Shown here: positions 14,689 through 21,505 of the stretch, one piece after another
Numbering within the stretch: the stretch's first letter is position 1
Layout: each line of letters opens with the position of its first letter
From: an uncultured Collinsella sp.
GTDB lineage: Bacteria; Actinomycetota; Coriobacteriia; Coriobacteriales; Coriobacteriaceae
Direction of reading: 5' to 3'
Length of the DNA stretch: 21,538 nucleotides
Assembly (NCBI GenBank): GCA_900547805.1
Contig: URIE01000021.1
Coordinates: forward strand, 1-21,538
Notes under the pieces: model-generated
Told to the model about the DNA's origin: nothing
The model's input: the letters and a program-made list of their open reading frames with translations, nothing else
Database searches by the model: none
Translations under genes and position numbers: made by a program

Positions 14689-17502
14689 GTGGCTGAGAAC
14701 CTAAGCAACCAGTCTGTACCCGAAGCCGCGGCGCGCGTCGCTGCCGTGGTCAACCGCCTCGTTAACCGAATCGGCTCGAATGCCGAGTCCAGGGAGCGTC
14801 TCGCCGAGATCGAGATCCCCGAGGAGCTGCGCGACAATCTGGCGTTGTTCCTGCGCCTGGAGCGTCGTGTGCTTAGCGAGTATGATCCCGAGATCGCGGA
14901 CCTGTTCGACAAGATTCTGTCGGCCGAGATTGTGGCCAACGCCGGAAACCCCGGCACCCGTGCTGCCGACGAGTCCGTCGACGAGCAGGGCGTGCCCACC
15001 GCCGACGAGCCCACTGCCGTGGCATTTCGTGAGGTCGTCGATTTGATCGACAGTCTGCCGCTCGATAAGCAGCAGGTTATCGTCCGCGCCTTTACGAGCT
15101 TCTTCCATCTGGCAAACCTGTCGGAGGAGAACTACCGTGTGGCGCAGCTGCGCGAGCGCGAGGCCGGCGCATCGACCGATACCGAGGTCGATCCCGCCAA
15201 CGAGCTCACCGTCGCCTATCACCAGCTGGTGAATGAGCTGGGCGTCGAGGGTGCCAACGAGCTGCTCGACAAGCTCGAGTTCCACCCTGTCTTTACCGCA
15301 CATCCCACCGAGGCCCGTCGCAAGGCCGTCGAGGGCAAGATTCGCCGTATCTCCAACCTGCTGGAGGAGCGTCCGCGTCTGGGCGGCTCCGACCTGGTGG
15401 AGAACGAGCGCCATATGCTGCAGGAGATTGACGCCTTGGTGCGTACGAGCCCCATCGCGCTCAAGAAGCCCACGCCGGTCGAGGAAGCCGATACCATCAT
15501 CGACATCTTCGATAACACGCTGTTCGACGTTATCCCCGTCATCTATCGTCGTTTTGACGACTGGGTGCTGGGCGACAAGGCCGGTACCGTGCCGCCGCTG
15601 TGCCCGGCGTTCTTCCATCCCGGCAGCTGGATCGGTTCCGACCGCGACGGTAACCCCAACGTCACCGCCAAGGTGAGCCGTGAGGTCGCCGCCAAGTACT
15701 TCACTCACATGGTGCTCAAGCTCGAGGACAAGTGCCGCCGCATCGGCCGCAACCTCACGCTCGAGGCCACCTACAGCAAGCCGTCTGCCGAGCTCATCAA
15801 CCTGTGGAACCATCAGGTCGAGATGAGCACCCAGTACACCGCACGTGCTGAGCTGATCTCCGAGCACGAGCCGCATCGCGCCGTCATGCTCGTCATGGCC
15901 GACCGTCTGAACGCCACCGTGCGCCGTATCACCGACACCATGTACCACAGCGCCGATGAGTTCCTGGAGGATCTGCGCGTCGTCCAGCGCTCGCTGGCTG
16001 CCTGCGGTGCCGTCCGTGCCGCCTACGGCCCGGTCCAGACCATCATCTGGCAGGTCGAGTCCTTCGGCTTCCATATGGTCGAGATGGAGTTCCGTCAGCA
16101 CTCCGTGGTGCACGCCCGCGCCCTCAAGGATATCCACGAGAACGGTATCCATGGCGACCTGCAGCCCATGACGCGCGAGGTCATCGATACCTTCCGCGCT
16201 ATCGGCTCCATCCAAAAGCGCTACGGCAAGAAGATGGCGCACCGCTACATCATCTCGTTCACCAAGAGCGCCCAGCATGTGGCCGACGTCTTTGAGCTTG
16301 CCCACCTGTCCTTTGCACACGAGGAGGATGTCCCCGAGCTCGACGTGATCCCGCTGTTTGAGCAGCTCGAGGACCTCGAGGGCTGCGTCGACGTGCTCGA
16401 CCAGATGCTTACGCTGCCCGTGGTGCAAAAGCGCCTTGCCCAGACCAACCGCCGCATGGAGGTCATGCTGGGCTATTCCGACTCCTCCAAGGACGCCGGT
16501 CCTACCACGGCCATGCTCGCGCTGCACTCCGCGCAGGAGCGCATTGCCAAGTGGGCCGAGAAGAACGATATCGACCTGGTGCTCATGCACGGTCGCGGCG
16601 GTGCCGTGGGCCGTGGCGGCGGTCCGGCCAACAAGGCCGTGCTGGCGCAGCCCAAGGGTTCGGTCAACTGCTTCTTTAAGCTCACCGAGCAGGGCGAGGT
16701 CATCTTTGCCCGTTACGGTAACCGCACGCTGGCTCAGCGCCATGTTGAGTCCGTTGCCGCCGCAACGCTTTTGCAGTCGGCTCCGAGTGTCGAGAAGACC
16801 AACACCGAGACCACGCAGAAGTTCTGGGATATGGCCGAGAAGCTCAACACCGCAAGCCACGAGCGCTATCTGGACCTGCTGAACACCGAGGACTTCACAC
16901 CGTGGTTCTCGACCGTGACGCCGCTGACCGAGGTCGGTCTGCTGCCGATCGGCTCGCGCCCGGCCAAGCGCGGTCTGGGTGCCAAGTCGCTCGACGACCT
17001 GCGTACCATTCCGTGGATCTTCAGCTGGAGCCAGGCGCGCATTAACTTGGCCGCTTGGTACGGCCTGGGCACCGCCTGCGAGCAGCTGGGCGATCTTGAC
17101 CAGCTCAAGGCTGCCTACCAGGAGTGGCCGTTCTTCCGCACGTTCATCGACAACATCGAGATGTCGATCGCTAAGACCGACCAGCGCATCGCTAAGATGT
17201 ATCTGCACCTGGGCGATCGCCAGGATCTGTCCGAGAAGGTCTTCACCGAGATGCAGCTCACCCGTAAGTGGGTCCTTGCCATCGTCGGTGACGAGTGGCC
17301 GCTGCAGCGTCGTCGTGTGCTCGGCTGCGCCGTTCGTGTGCGTAACCCCTACGTCGACGCCCTGTCCATCGCCCAGGTCCGCGCCCTTCGCGAGGTGCGT
17401 ATGAACCAGGACGAGATGGCCGAGGAGAAGAAGGCCGAGTACATGAGCCTGATTCTTTCGACTGTGACCGGCGTCTCGGCAGGATTGCAGAACACGGGGT
17501 AA
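14689..17502 (+). CDS. ppc: Phosphoenolpyruvate carboxylase
   Basis: A 937-residue cytosolic enzyme that carboxylates phosphoenolpyruvate to oxaloacetate, the anaplerotic entry used in fermentative succinate formation. Key motifs: FTAHPTEARR around residue 202-211 (catalytic His205), SWIGSDRDGNPNVT around 319-332, GYSDSSKDAG near 594-603, and the glycine-rich MHGRGGAVGRGGGP loop near 632-645. The C-terminus ends in GLQNTG, matching the conserved '(R/Q)NTG' end that reaches the active site. Length is normal (880-970). Two starts compete: ATG 14677 sits only 1 nt after the AAGGAGG at 14669-14675. GTG 14689 has GGAGG at 14680-14684 with a 4-nt gap and is preferred; the difference is four residues. 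The N-terminal 170 residues are rich in acidic residues, as usual for actinobacterial forms. Confidence 0.97.
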   Translation: MAENLSNQSVPEAAARVAAVVNRLVNRIGSNAESRERLAEIEIPEELRDNLALFLRLERRVLSEYDPEIADLFDKILSAEIVANAGNPGTRAADESVDEQGVPTADEPTAVAFREVVDLIDSLPLDKQQVIVRAFTSFFHLANLSEENYRVAQLREREAGASTDTEVDPANELTVAYHQLVNELGVEGANELLDKLEFHPVFTAHPTEARRKAVEGKIRRISNLLEERPRLGGSDLVENERHMLQEIDALVRTSPIALKKPTPVEEADTIIDIFDNTLFDVIPVIYRRFDDWVLGDKAGTVPPLCPAFFHPGSWIGSDRDGNPNVTAKVSREVAAKYFTHMVLKLEDKCRRIGRNLTLEATYSKPSAELINLWNHQVEMSTQYTARAELISEHEPHRAVMLVMADRLNATVRRITDTMYHSADEFLEDLRVVQRSLAACGAVRAAYGPVQTIIWQVESFGFHMVEMEFRQHSVVHARALKDIHENGIHGDLQPMTREVIDTFRAIGSIQKRYGKKMAHRYIISFTKSAQHVADVFELAHLSFAHEEDVPELDVIPLFEQLEDLEGCVDVLDQMLTLPVVQKRLAQTNRRMEVMLGYSDSSKDAGPTTAMLALHSAQERIAKWAEKNDIDLVLMHGRGGAVGRGGGPANKAVLAQPKGSVNCFFKLTEQGEVIFARYGNRTLAQRHVESVAAATLLQSAPSVEKTNTETTQKFWDMAEKLNTASHERYLDLLNTEDFTPWFSTVTPLTEVGLLPIGSRPAKRGLGAKSLDDLRTIPWIFSWSQARINLAAWYGLGTACEQLGDLDQLKAAYQEWPFFRTFIDNIEMSIAKTDQRIAKMYLHLGDRQDLSEKVFTEMQLTRKWVLAIVGDEWPLQRRRVLGCAVRVRNPYVDALSIAQVRALREVRMNQDEMAEEKKAEYMSLILSTVTGVSAGLQNTG

Positions 17503-17525
17503 TCGATAGCCCTGTGGCTCTCATC

Positions 17526-17652
17526 GGGACCCGACGGGTTTCCCTCTGAATGCGTCCTCGCACTTGAAGCCCCCTTATCCTGCTCCTTCGGAGCTGCGGA
17601 TAAGGGGGCTTCGTGCTGCGGAATGCATTCAGAGGGAAACCCGTCGGGTCCC
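17526..17652. repeat. Nested palindromic element 1 (28-12-15-loop-15-12-28)
   Basis: Outer arms 17526-17553 and 17625-17652 are perfect 28-bp reverse complements. Inner arms 17566-17580 and 17598-17612 are perfect over 15 bp. The apex is a 5-bp stem (GCTCC/GGAGC) with loop TTC. Between outer and inner stems are 12-nt segments on each side, GTCCTCGCACTT and GTGCTGCGGAAT. Within them, GCAC pairs with GTGC and TCC with GGA, so the whole 127 nt folds into one hairpin. There is no T-tract. It begins 24 nt after ppc. The geometry recurs at 20575-20701. Confidence 0.9.
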
Positions 17653-17906
17653 TTCGTCCTCGGTCTTCGGGGATTGGGGCTGAAGGGAATAAAGCGCGCT
17701 TCGCGCTTAGTGTGGAGTGCGGCGAGGGCTTCTTGCGTCCTGCGGAGTGTGCCTAAAAGTAAACTAATGGCGGGCCCTGCGATGTCCGGTCTTCAGTGGA
17801 TTACTGCTGGGGGAATAATGGCGCGCTCGCGCGTTTGGAAAGGGCTTCGTGCTGCGGAATGCATTCAGAGGGAAACCCATCGGGTCCTTTCGTCCTCGGT
17901 TTTCGG
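17606..17906. repeat. Three degenerate tandem half-units, period about 118 bp
   Basis: Units start with GGGCTTC at 17606, 17726 and 17842 (spacings 120 and 116). Each has the inner right arm, the TGCGGA-type 12-nt segment, an outer right arm, and then a GC-rich flank. Units 1 and 2 share a later GGGAATAA followed by a small GCGCGC hairpin. Units 1 and 3 are nearly identical over 17606-17670 versus 17842-17906 (three substitutions). Unit 2 instead resembles the right half of the element at 20575-20701, including 22 identical bases (17728-17749 and 20652-20673). Units 2 and 3 have no matching left half. Confidence 0.72.
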
Positions 17907-17910
17907 CGGA

Positions 17911-18330
17911 TCAGCCGCTGGGTGAGGGTGGTGCTTGGGGCGACGTGCAAAAAACGGAGTTTTCAGCAGCCAAAGATTGGTGCATAAGGCTATGGGTGAC
18001 GTTCGCGGCCCCTGTTGATGCTTTTGCACGACGATTGGGCTTTGGCGATGTTCATATATGGCTGGTTTCTCGCCGCATGCTATCCAGATGGGTCGAGTCA
18101 TGAGGACTATCTACCTTTTGAAAGACTTTTGACACCAAAATCTTATCCCGCGATGCTGAATACTCGCAAAAATGCACGCTCCGGAGGGTACCACCCTGTT
18201 ACGGCTAGAAATCCATGCGCCATTTTATGCAATTAATTAACGCATTTATGCAAAATTGCTTACGTGCGTACGTCTCGGGGTAGATGATTGCCTCGGCGCT
18301 GCGTAAGTCATCCTGTCTATAGTGTCTTTG
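17911..18330. other. Intergenic stretch without recognised gene
   Basis: No ORF here has a ribosome site or a recognisable product; the short open frames are not credible. An AT-rich patch at 18220-18260 contains TTTATGCAA-like direct repeats and a GCATTTATGC palindrome and could hold a regulatory site. A TTGACA at 18129-18134 has no convincing -10 partner. Otherwise nothing was seen. Confidence 0.6.
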
Positions 18331-18335
18331 ACAGG

Positions 18336-18369
18336 CGGCCGCGGTCCCATTTGGGGTCGCGGCCGTTTT
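18336..18369 (+). terminator. Orphan intrinsic terminator upstream of larA
   Basis: CGGCCGCG (18336-18343) pairs with CGCGGCCG (18358-18365). The stem continues through two wobbles and CCC/GGG to an ATTT loop, and TTTT follows at 18366-18369. The nearest upstream + strand gene (ppc) ends more than 830 nt away. This hairpin therefore ends either a non-coding transcript from the intergenic region or an attenuated leader of larA. TATAGT at 18318-18323 just before it resembles a -10. Confidence 0.75.
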
Positions 18370-18370
18370 G

Positions 18371-18400
18371 TTGTGGGTCAAATATGAACGTTGTGTTAAT
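18371..18400 (+). promoter_or_regulatory. Candidate larA promoter
   Basis: TTGTGG (18371-18376) and GTTAAT (18395-18400) are separated by 18 nt, each matching the sigma-70-type consensus at about four of six positions. The pair lies directly after the terminator and about 90 nt before the TTG start. It is proposed from spacing and position only. Confidence 0.35.
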
Positions 18401-18491
18401 GAGTCGGTGGACGGTGGTGTTTTTCGGTGAGCGGCGTATCCTTCCAACGGTTTATCTAGTGTGTCAGTTGAAAGGAAGAGGGCGCTCGTCA

Positions 18492-19769
18492 TTGTTTGAA
18501 TGTGAACTGCCGTTTGACCACAAGACGTTGCATCTGGAGCTCGAGGATGAGAACTTCGCTGGTGTGATGGAGGGTCATCAAAACGAGTTTAAGACCACGA
18601 AATCGCAGGAAGAGCTGGTAGAGGAGTCGCTTGCCAACCCTTACGGCTCGCCGTCGCTCGAGGAGCTTTGTGCTGGCAAAAAGGATATCGTCATCATTAG
18701 CTCCGATCATACGCGTCCCGTTCCCTCGCGTGTGACGATGCCTATTCTGCTGCATCACATCCACTCCGCTGCGCCTGAGGCGCGCGTTCGCATTCTGGTT
18801 GCTACGGGTATGCATCGTCCGTCGACGCACGAAGAGCTCGTCAACAAGTACGGCGAGGAAATCGTTGCCAACGAGGAAATCGTTATGCACGTCGCGACTG
18901 ACGACAGCATGATGAAAAAGATCGGCACCCTGCCTTCTGGTGGCGAGTGCATCATCAACAAGATTGCCGCCGATTGCGATCTGTTGCTTGCCGAGGGCTT
19001 TATTGAGCCGCACTTCTTTGCCGGTTTCTCCGGCAGCCGCAAGTCCGTGCTGCCCGGCATCGCCAGCTACAAGACCATCATGTACAACCACAACGGTCAG
19101 TTTGTGAATGATTCTCACTCGCGTGCCGGCAACCTGTGCCACAACCATGTGAGCGAGGACATGTTCGCCGCCGCCGAGATGGCTCACCTTGCCTTTGTGC
19201 TTAACGTGGTGCTCAACGGCAAGCACGAGGTCATCGGCTCCTTTGCCGGCGACATTCACAAGGCGCACGAGGCCGGCTGCGAGTTCGTGAAGAGCCTTGC
19301 CGGCGTTGAGCCTGTCGAGTGCGAGATTGCCATCACCACCAACGGCGGTTACCCGCTCGACCAGAACATCTATCAGGCCGTGAAGGGCATGTGCGCTGCC
19401 GAGGCCACGCTTCCCGAGGGCGGCGTGATCATCGACGTCGCCGGTTGTGCCGACGGTCACGGCGGCGAGGGCTTCTATCACAACATCGCCGACAACGACC
19501 CGGCGGAGTTTGAGCGCGCCTGCATCGACCGTCCTAAGGACGAGACCCTGCCCGATCAGTGGACGAGCCAGATTTTTGCCCGCATCCTGGCGCATCACCC
19601 TGTGATCATGGTTACCGACCTGTGCGATCACCAGATGCTCAAGGATATGCACATGACGCCGGTCAACACTATCGAGGAGGCGCTCAAGCTCGCCTTTGAG
19701 ATGAAGGGCGCCGATGCCAAGGTTGCCGTTATTCCCGATGGCCTGGGCGTTGTCGTCGCGCAGCACTAG
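18492..19769 (+). CDS. larA: LarA-type nickel-pincer racemase (lactate racemase family)
   Basis: A 425-residue cytosolic enzyme of the LarA family, which racemises lactate or a related alpha-hydroxyacid using the covalently bound nickel-pincer nucleotide. With TTG 18492 as start, the key residues fall at the same numbers as in Lactobacillus plantarum LarA (424 residues): D72 and R75 in SSDHTRPVPS, H108 in ATGMHRP, H174 in FIEPHFFAGFSGSRK, K184 (the cofactor attachment lysine) and H200 (a nickel ligand). GAGGG at 18478-18482, 9 nt upstream, supports this start. Longer in-frame starts back to 18288 would translate through the terminator and add unconserved sequence. The MIP channel gene follows 49 nt later, and a LarC-like end lies convergently at the contig edge. 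Other LarA homologues use other hydroxyacids, so lactate is the favoured but unproven substrate. Confidence 0.93.
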   Translation: MFECELPFDHKTLHLELEDENFAGVMEGHQNEFKTTKSQEELVEESLANPYGSPSLEELCAGKKDIVIISSDHTRPVPSRVTMPILLHHIHSAAPEARVRILVATGMHRPSTHEELVNKYGEEIVANEEIVMHVATDDSMMKKIGTLPSGGECIINKIAADCDLLLAEGFIEPHFFAGFSGSRKSVLPGIASYKTIMYNHNGQFVNDSHSRAGNLCHNHVSEDMFAAAEMAHLAFVLNVVLNGKHEVIGSFAGDIHKAHEAGCEFVKSLAGVEPVECEIAITTNGGYPLDQNIYQAVKGMCAAEATLPEGGVIIDVAGCADGHGGEGFYHNIADNDPAEFERACIDRPKDETLPDQWTSQIFARILAHHPVIMVTDLCDHQMLKDMHMTPVNTIEEALKLAFEMKGADAKVAVIPDGLGVVVAQH

Positions 19770-19818
19770 TGCGCTGCCTAAACGAATCGTTTTTAACCGA
19801 CAAGAAAGATAAGGTTTT

Positions 19819-20550
19819 ATGCTTACCAAACTCCTCTGCGAATTCGGCGCAACGGCCCTCATGATCATCTTTGGCGTGGGCGTGCACTGCGATACCGTGC
19901 TCAAGGGCACCAAGTATCAGGGCTCCGGCCACATGTTTGCCATCACCACTTGGTCTTTTGGCATCTCGGTCTGCCTGTTTGTCTTTGGCGGCGCCGTGTG
20001 CATGAACCCCGCCATGGTGCTTGCCCAGTGCATCGTAGGCCTGGTGCCGTGGAGCAGCTGCATTCCCTTCATGATTGCCGATATGCTCGGCGGCTTTGCG
20101 GGTGCCGTGATCGCGTGGCTTATGTATGCTGATGAGTTCAAGGCTTCCGATGGTGTCGTCGATCCCATTGCCCAGCGCAATATCTTCTCGACCAACCCCA
20201 CCACCGAGGGCACGAACTATGCTCGTAACTTCTTCTGCGAGGCTATCTGCACCTTTGTGTTCATCAGCGCCATCCTTGCTGCCGCTAACCGCGCCGGCGA
20301 GAACGTTCTGATGCTCGCTATCTGCGTCGGTCTGATCGTTTGGGCTGTTGGCATGGGCATGGGCGGCATCACCGGCTTCGCCATGAACCAGGCTCGTGAC
20401 CTTGGTCCTCGCATGGCCTATCAGGTGCTGCCGATCAAGAACAAGGCCGACAACAACTGGAAGTACGGCCTGCTTGTTCCTGGCATTGCTCCGTTTGTTG
20501 GTGCCGCTCTGGCCGCACTGTTCGTGCACGGTTTCTTGGGCATGTTCTAG
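19819..20550 (+). CDS. MIP-family aquaglyceroporin, possible lactic-acid channel (LarD/GlpF-like)
   Basis: A 243-residue channel with six membrane segments and two half-helices. The first signature is intact (GGAVCMNPAMVLA, N63-P64-A65). The second reads GITGFAMNQARDLGPR (N190-Q191-A192), with glutamine replacing the usual proline. The selectivity-filter residues of glycerol-conducting members appear conserved: W45, F187 and R193 align with W48, F200 and R206 of E. coli GlpF. AAGG at 19811-19814, 4 nt before ATG, and the 49-nt gap after larA suggest one operon. In L. plantarum the lar operon contains a GlpF-type channel (LarD) that conducts lactic acid, which makes the same role likely here. 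A general glycerol or water channel is the alternative. A 29-bp palindrome follows 24 nt after the stop. Confidence 0.88.
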   Translation: MLTKLLCEFGATALMIIFGVGVHCDTVLKGTKYQGSGHMFAITTWSFGISVCLFVFGGAVCMNPAMVLAQCIVGLVPWSSCIPFMIADMLGGFAGAVIAWLMYADEFKASDGVVDPIAQRNIFSTNPTTEGTNYARNFFCEAICTFVFISAILAAANRAGENVLMLAICVGLIVWAVGMGMGGITGFAMNQARDLGPRMAYQVLPIKNKADNNWKYGLLVPGIAPFVGAALAALFVHGFLGMF

Positions 20551-20574
20551 TCCAAGACAATTGATATAACGCCC

Positions 20575-20701
20575 GGGTCCGGCATAGGTTAACTTTCCGC
20601 CGCGTCCTCGGACATGCAAGAAGCTCCCGCTGCGCACTTCGTGCGGCGGGAGCTTCTTGCGTCCTGCGGAGTGCGGCGGAAAGTTAACCTATGCCGGACC
20701 C
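20575..20701. repeat. Nested palindromic element 2 (29-12-15-loop-15-12-29)
   Basis: Outer arms 20575-20603 and 20673-20701 are perfect over 29 bp. Inner arms 20616-20630 and 20646-20660 are perfect over 15 bp. The apex is CGCAC/GTGCG with loop TTC. The 12-nt segments are GTCCTCGGACAT and GTCCTGCGGAGT, where GGAC pairs with GTCC. Length is 127 nt, the same as element 1, but arms differ in sequence. It separates the convergent channel and tetR genes. With no T-tract it is not an ordinary bidirectional terminator, though it could block transcripts from both sides. Confidence 0.9.
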
Positions 20702-20798
20702 TGCGGGAATCCAGTTGCGTTCGAACAAGCAACCCAACATATATCTGAATTTGGATGTGGTGGGCACTTTGTTATGAGGCGCTTTGAGGTGCGAGTGA

Positions 20799-20827
20799 CA
20801 CTTTGGGATGGGGATCCCACTTTGGGA
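20799..20827. repeat. Short palindrome and direct repeat behind tetR
   Basis: CACTTTGGGA occurs at 20799-20808 and 20818-20827, and between them TGGGAT-GGGG-ATCCCA (20804-20819) is a perfect small hairpin. It lies 13 nt beyond the tetR stop on the + strand side and may help end the tetR transcript, although no T-tract was found on the minus strand. Confidence 0.5.
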
Positions 20828-20839
20828 AGGGATAGTTAC

Positions 20840-21379
20840 TTAGTTGAAGAGAGGCTTAATGGCTGAGAGGTAGTCTTTGGCTACTTCGGCCTTATCTGCT
20901 TGAAAGTTGTGCCAGGCCCACCATTGGACCATTCCTACGAAGCTTGAGGCTATGTGGTGTAGCAGGAAGCTTCGGTCCATGGTGGCGGCGGGACCGTTTG
21001 GGTCGGTAGGGACGGTTTCGGCTGCTCGTGACATGATGGTCTTGCGTAGGCAGTCGGCGAAGACGCGGGATCCGGCGCCGGCTACGAGGGCTCGAACGCC
21101 CTGGCGGCGCTCCCAGAGGTTGTTGAGGATATGCTCGACCTGCACGAGTGGGTCGTCGAGCGGTGTGCCATCGTCGTCGAGGGCGTGGGTGCAGATGTCG
21201 CTCACGAGCTCGGACAGTAGGTCGTCTTTGCTCTTAAAGAGGCCGTAGAATGTCGCGCGGCCTACGTGAGCGCGCGCGATGATGTCGCCGACGGTAATCT
21301 TGCCGTAGTCCTCTTCGCGTAGGAGTTCGGAGAACGCCGCGACGATGGCGGCGCGGCTTTTTGTCTTGCGGGCGTCCAT
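20840..21379 (-). CDS. TetR/AcrR family transcriptional regulator
   Basis: A 179-residue DNA-binding repressor. The N-terminal three-helix domain has the canonical form: RAAIVAAFSELLREEDYGKITVGDI (9-33), then the helix-turn-helix IIARAHVGRATFYGLFKSKDDLL (33-55). The C-terminal ligand and dimerisation domain (about 60-179) ends LSAIKPLF. A C-terminal WWAWHNFQADKAEVAKDYL stretch resembles the TetR_C_7/8-like group. The start is ATG at 21379 (complement), because the family-typical 'KTKSRAAI' begins a few residues later. A longer frame running to the contig end begins MYKRQ, which is encoded by sequencing adapter and is not real. The gene begins 2 nt after the stop of the LarC-like frame, without a clear ribosome site, implying translational coupling. 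Regulation of larC or the convergent larA operon is a reasonable guess. Confidence 0.9.
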   Translation of the reverse strand: MDARKTKSRAAIVAAFSELLREEDYGKITVGDIIARAHVGRATFYGLFKSKDDLLSELVSDICTHALDDDGTPLDDPLVQVEHILNNLWERRQGVRALVAGAGSRVFADCLRKTIMSRAAETVPTDPNGPAATMDRSFLLHHIASSFVGMVQWWAWHNFQADKAEVAKDYLSAIKPLFN

Positions 21380-21381
21380 GG

Positions 21382-21505
21382 CTATGCGTCCGCGTGAACA
21401 AGCAGGCAGCGGAGCGTACCGGAGCAACCCTCGTAGGGGCGTTTGCCGGCGCCGTAGCCGACGGCTTTGATGCGGTAGCGGGCCGGTAGGTGCTCGGACG
21501 TGCGC
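21382..21505 (-). CDS. C-terminal end of a LarC1-like nickel-insertion protein, truncated by the contig end
   Basis: On the minus strand an open frame enters from the contig edge and stops at TAG (21384-21382). Its 40 visible residues include RYRIKAVGYGAGKR and GTLRCLLVHADA. This matches the 'GYGAG...(N)VLR-x-LLG' end of the first half of LarC (UPF0272/DUF111), which inserts nickel into the pyridinium-dithiocarboxylate pincer cofactor of LarA. A larA gene 1.6 kb away supports the call. In full-length LarC a second half (LarC2, beginning near 'NIDDM') would follow. Here tetR begins 2 nt after the stop instead, so this is a LarC1-only form, or LarC2 lies elsewhere. Only a short segment is available, and confidence is limited accordingly. 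Confidence 0.55.

Noticed and set aside
14701..17208. 835-codon minus-strand frame opposite ppc
   Set aside because: It is a shadow of the ppc reading frame, with no start signal or domain.
17526..17652. Nested palindrome as an ordinary ppc terminator
   Set aside because: No T-tract follows either stem on either strand and the fold is far larger than needed; it may still impede RNA polymerase.
17606..17906. CRISPR-like array
   Set aside because: Only three degenerate units at about 118 bp, themselves palindromic in part, without uniform spacers or cas genes.
18129..18134. TTGACA as a strong -35
   Set aside because: No -10-like hexamer is found 16-18 nt downstream (GATGCT at the expected place).
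17623..18236. Small open frames in the ppc-larA gap
   Set aside because: They lie in repeat units or lack ribosome sites; products are short, cysteine- or arginine-rich and resemble no family.
18288..18491. Upstream extension of LarA to an earlier start
   Set aside because: It would cross a terminator hairpin, has no ribosome site and breaks the match to LarA length and residue numbering.
21340..21390. Programmed frameshift joining LarC1 to a LarC2 downstream
   Set aside because: All downstream sequence in the window codes for a clear TetR protein; no LarC2-like residues were found in any frame.
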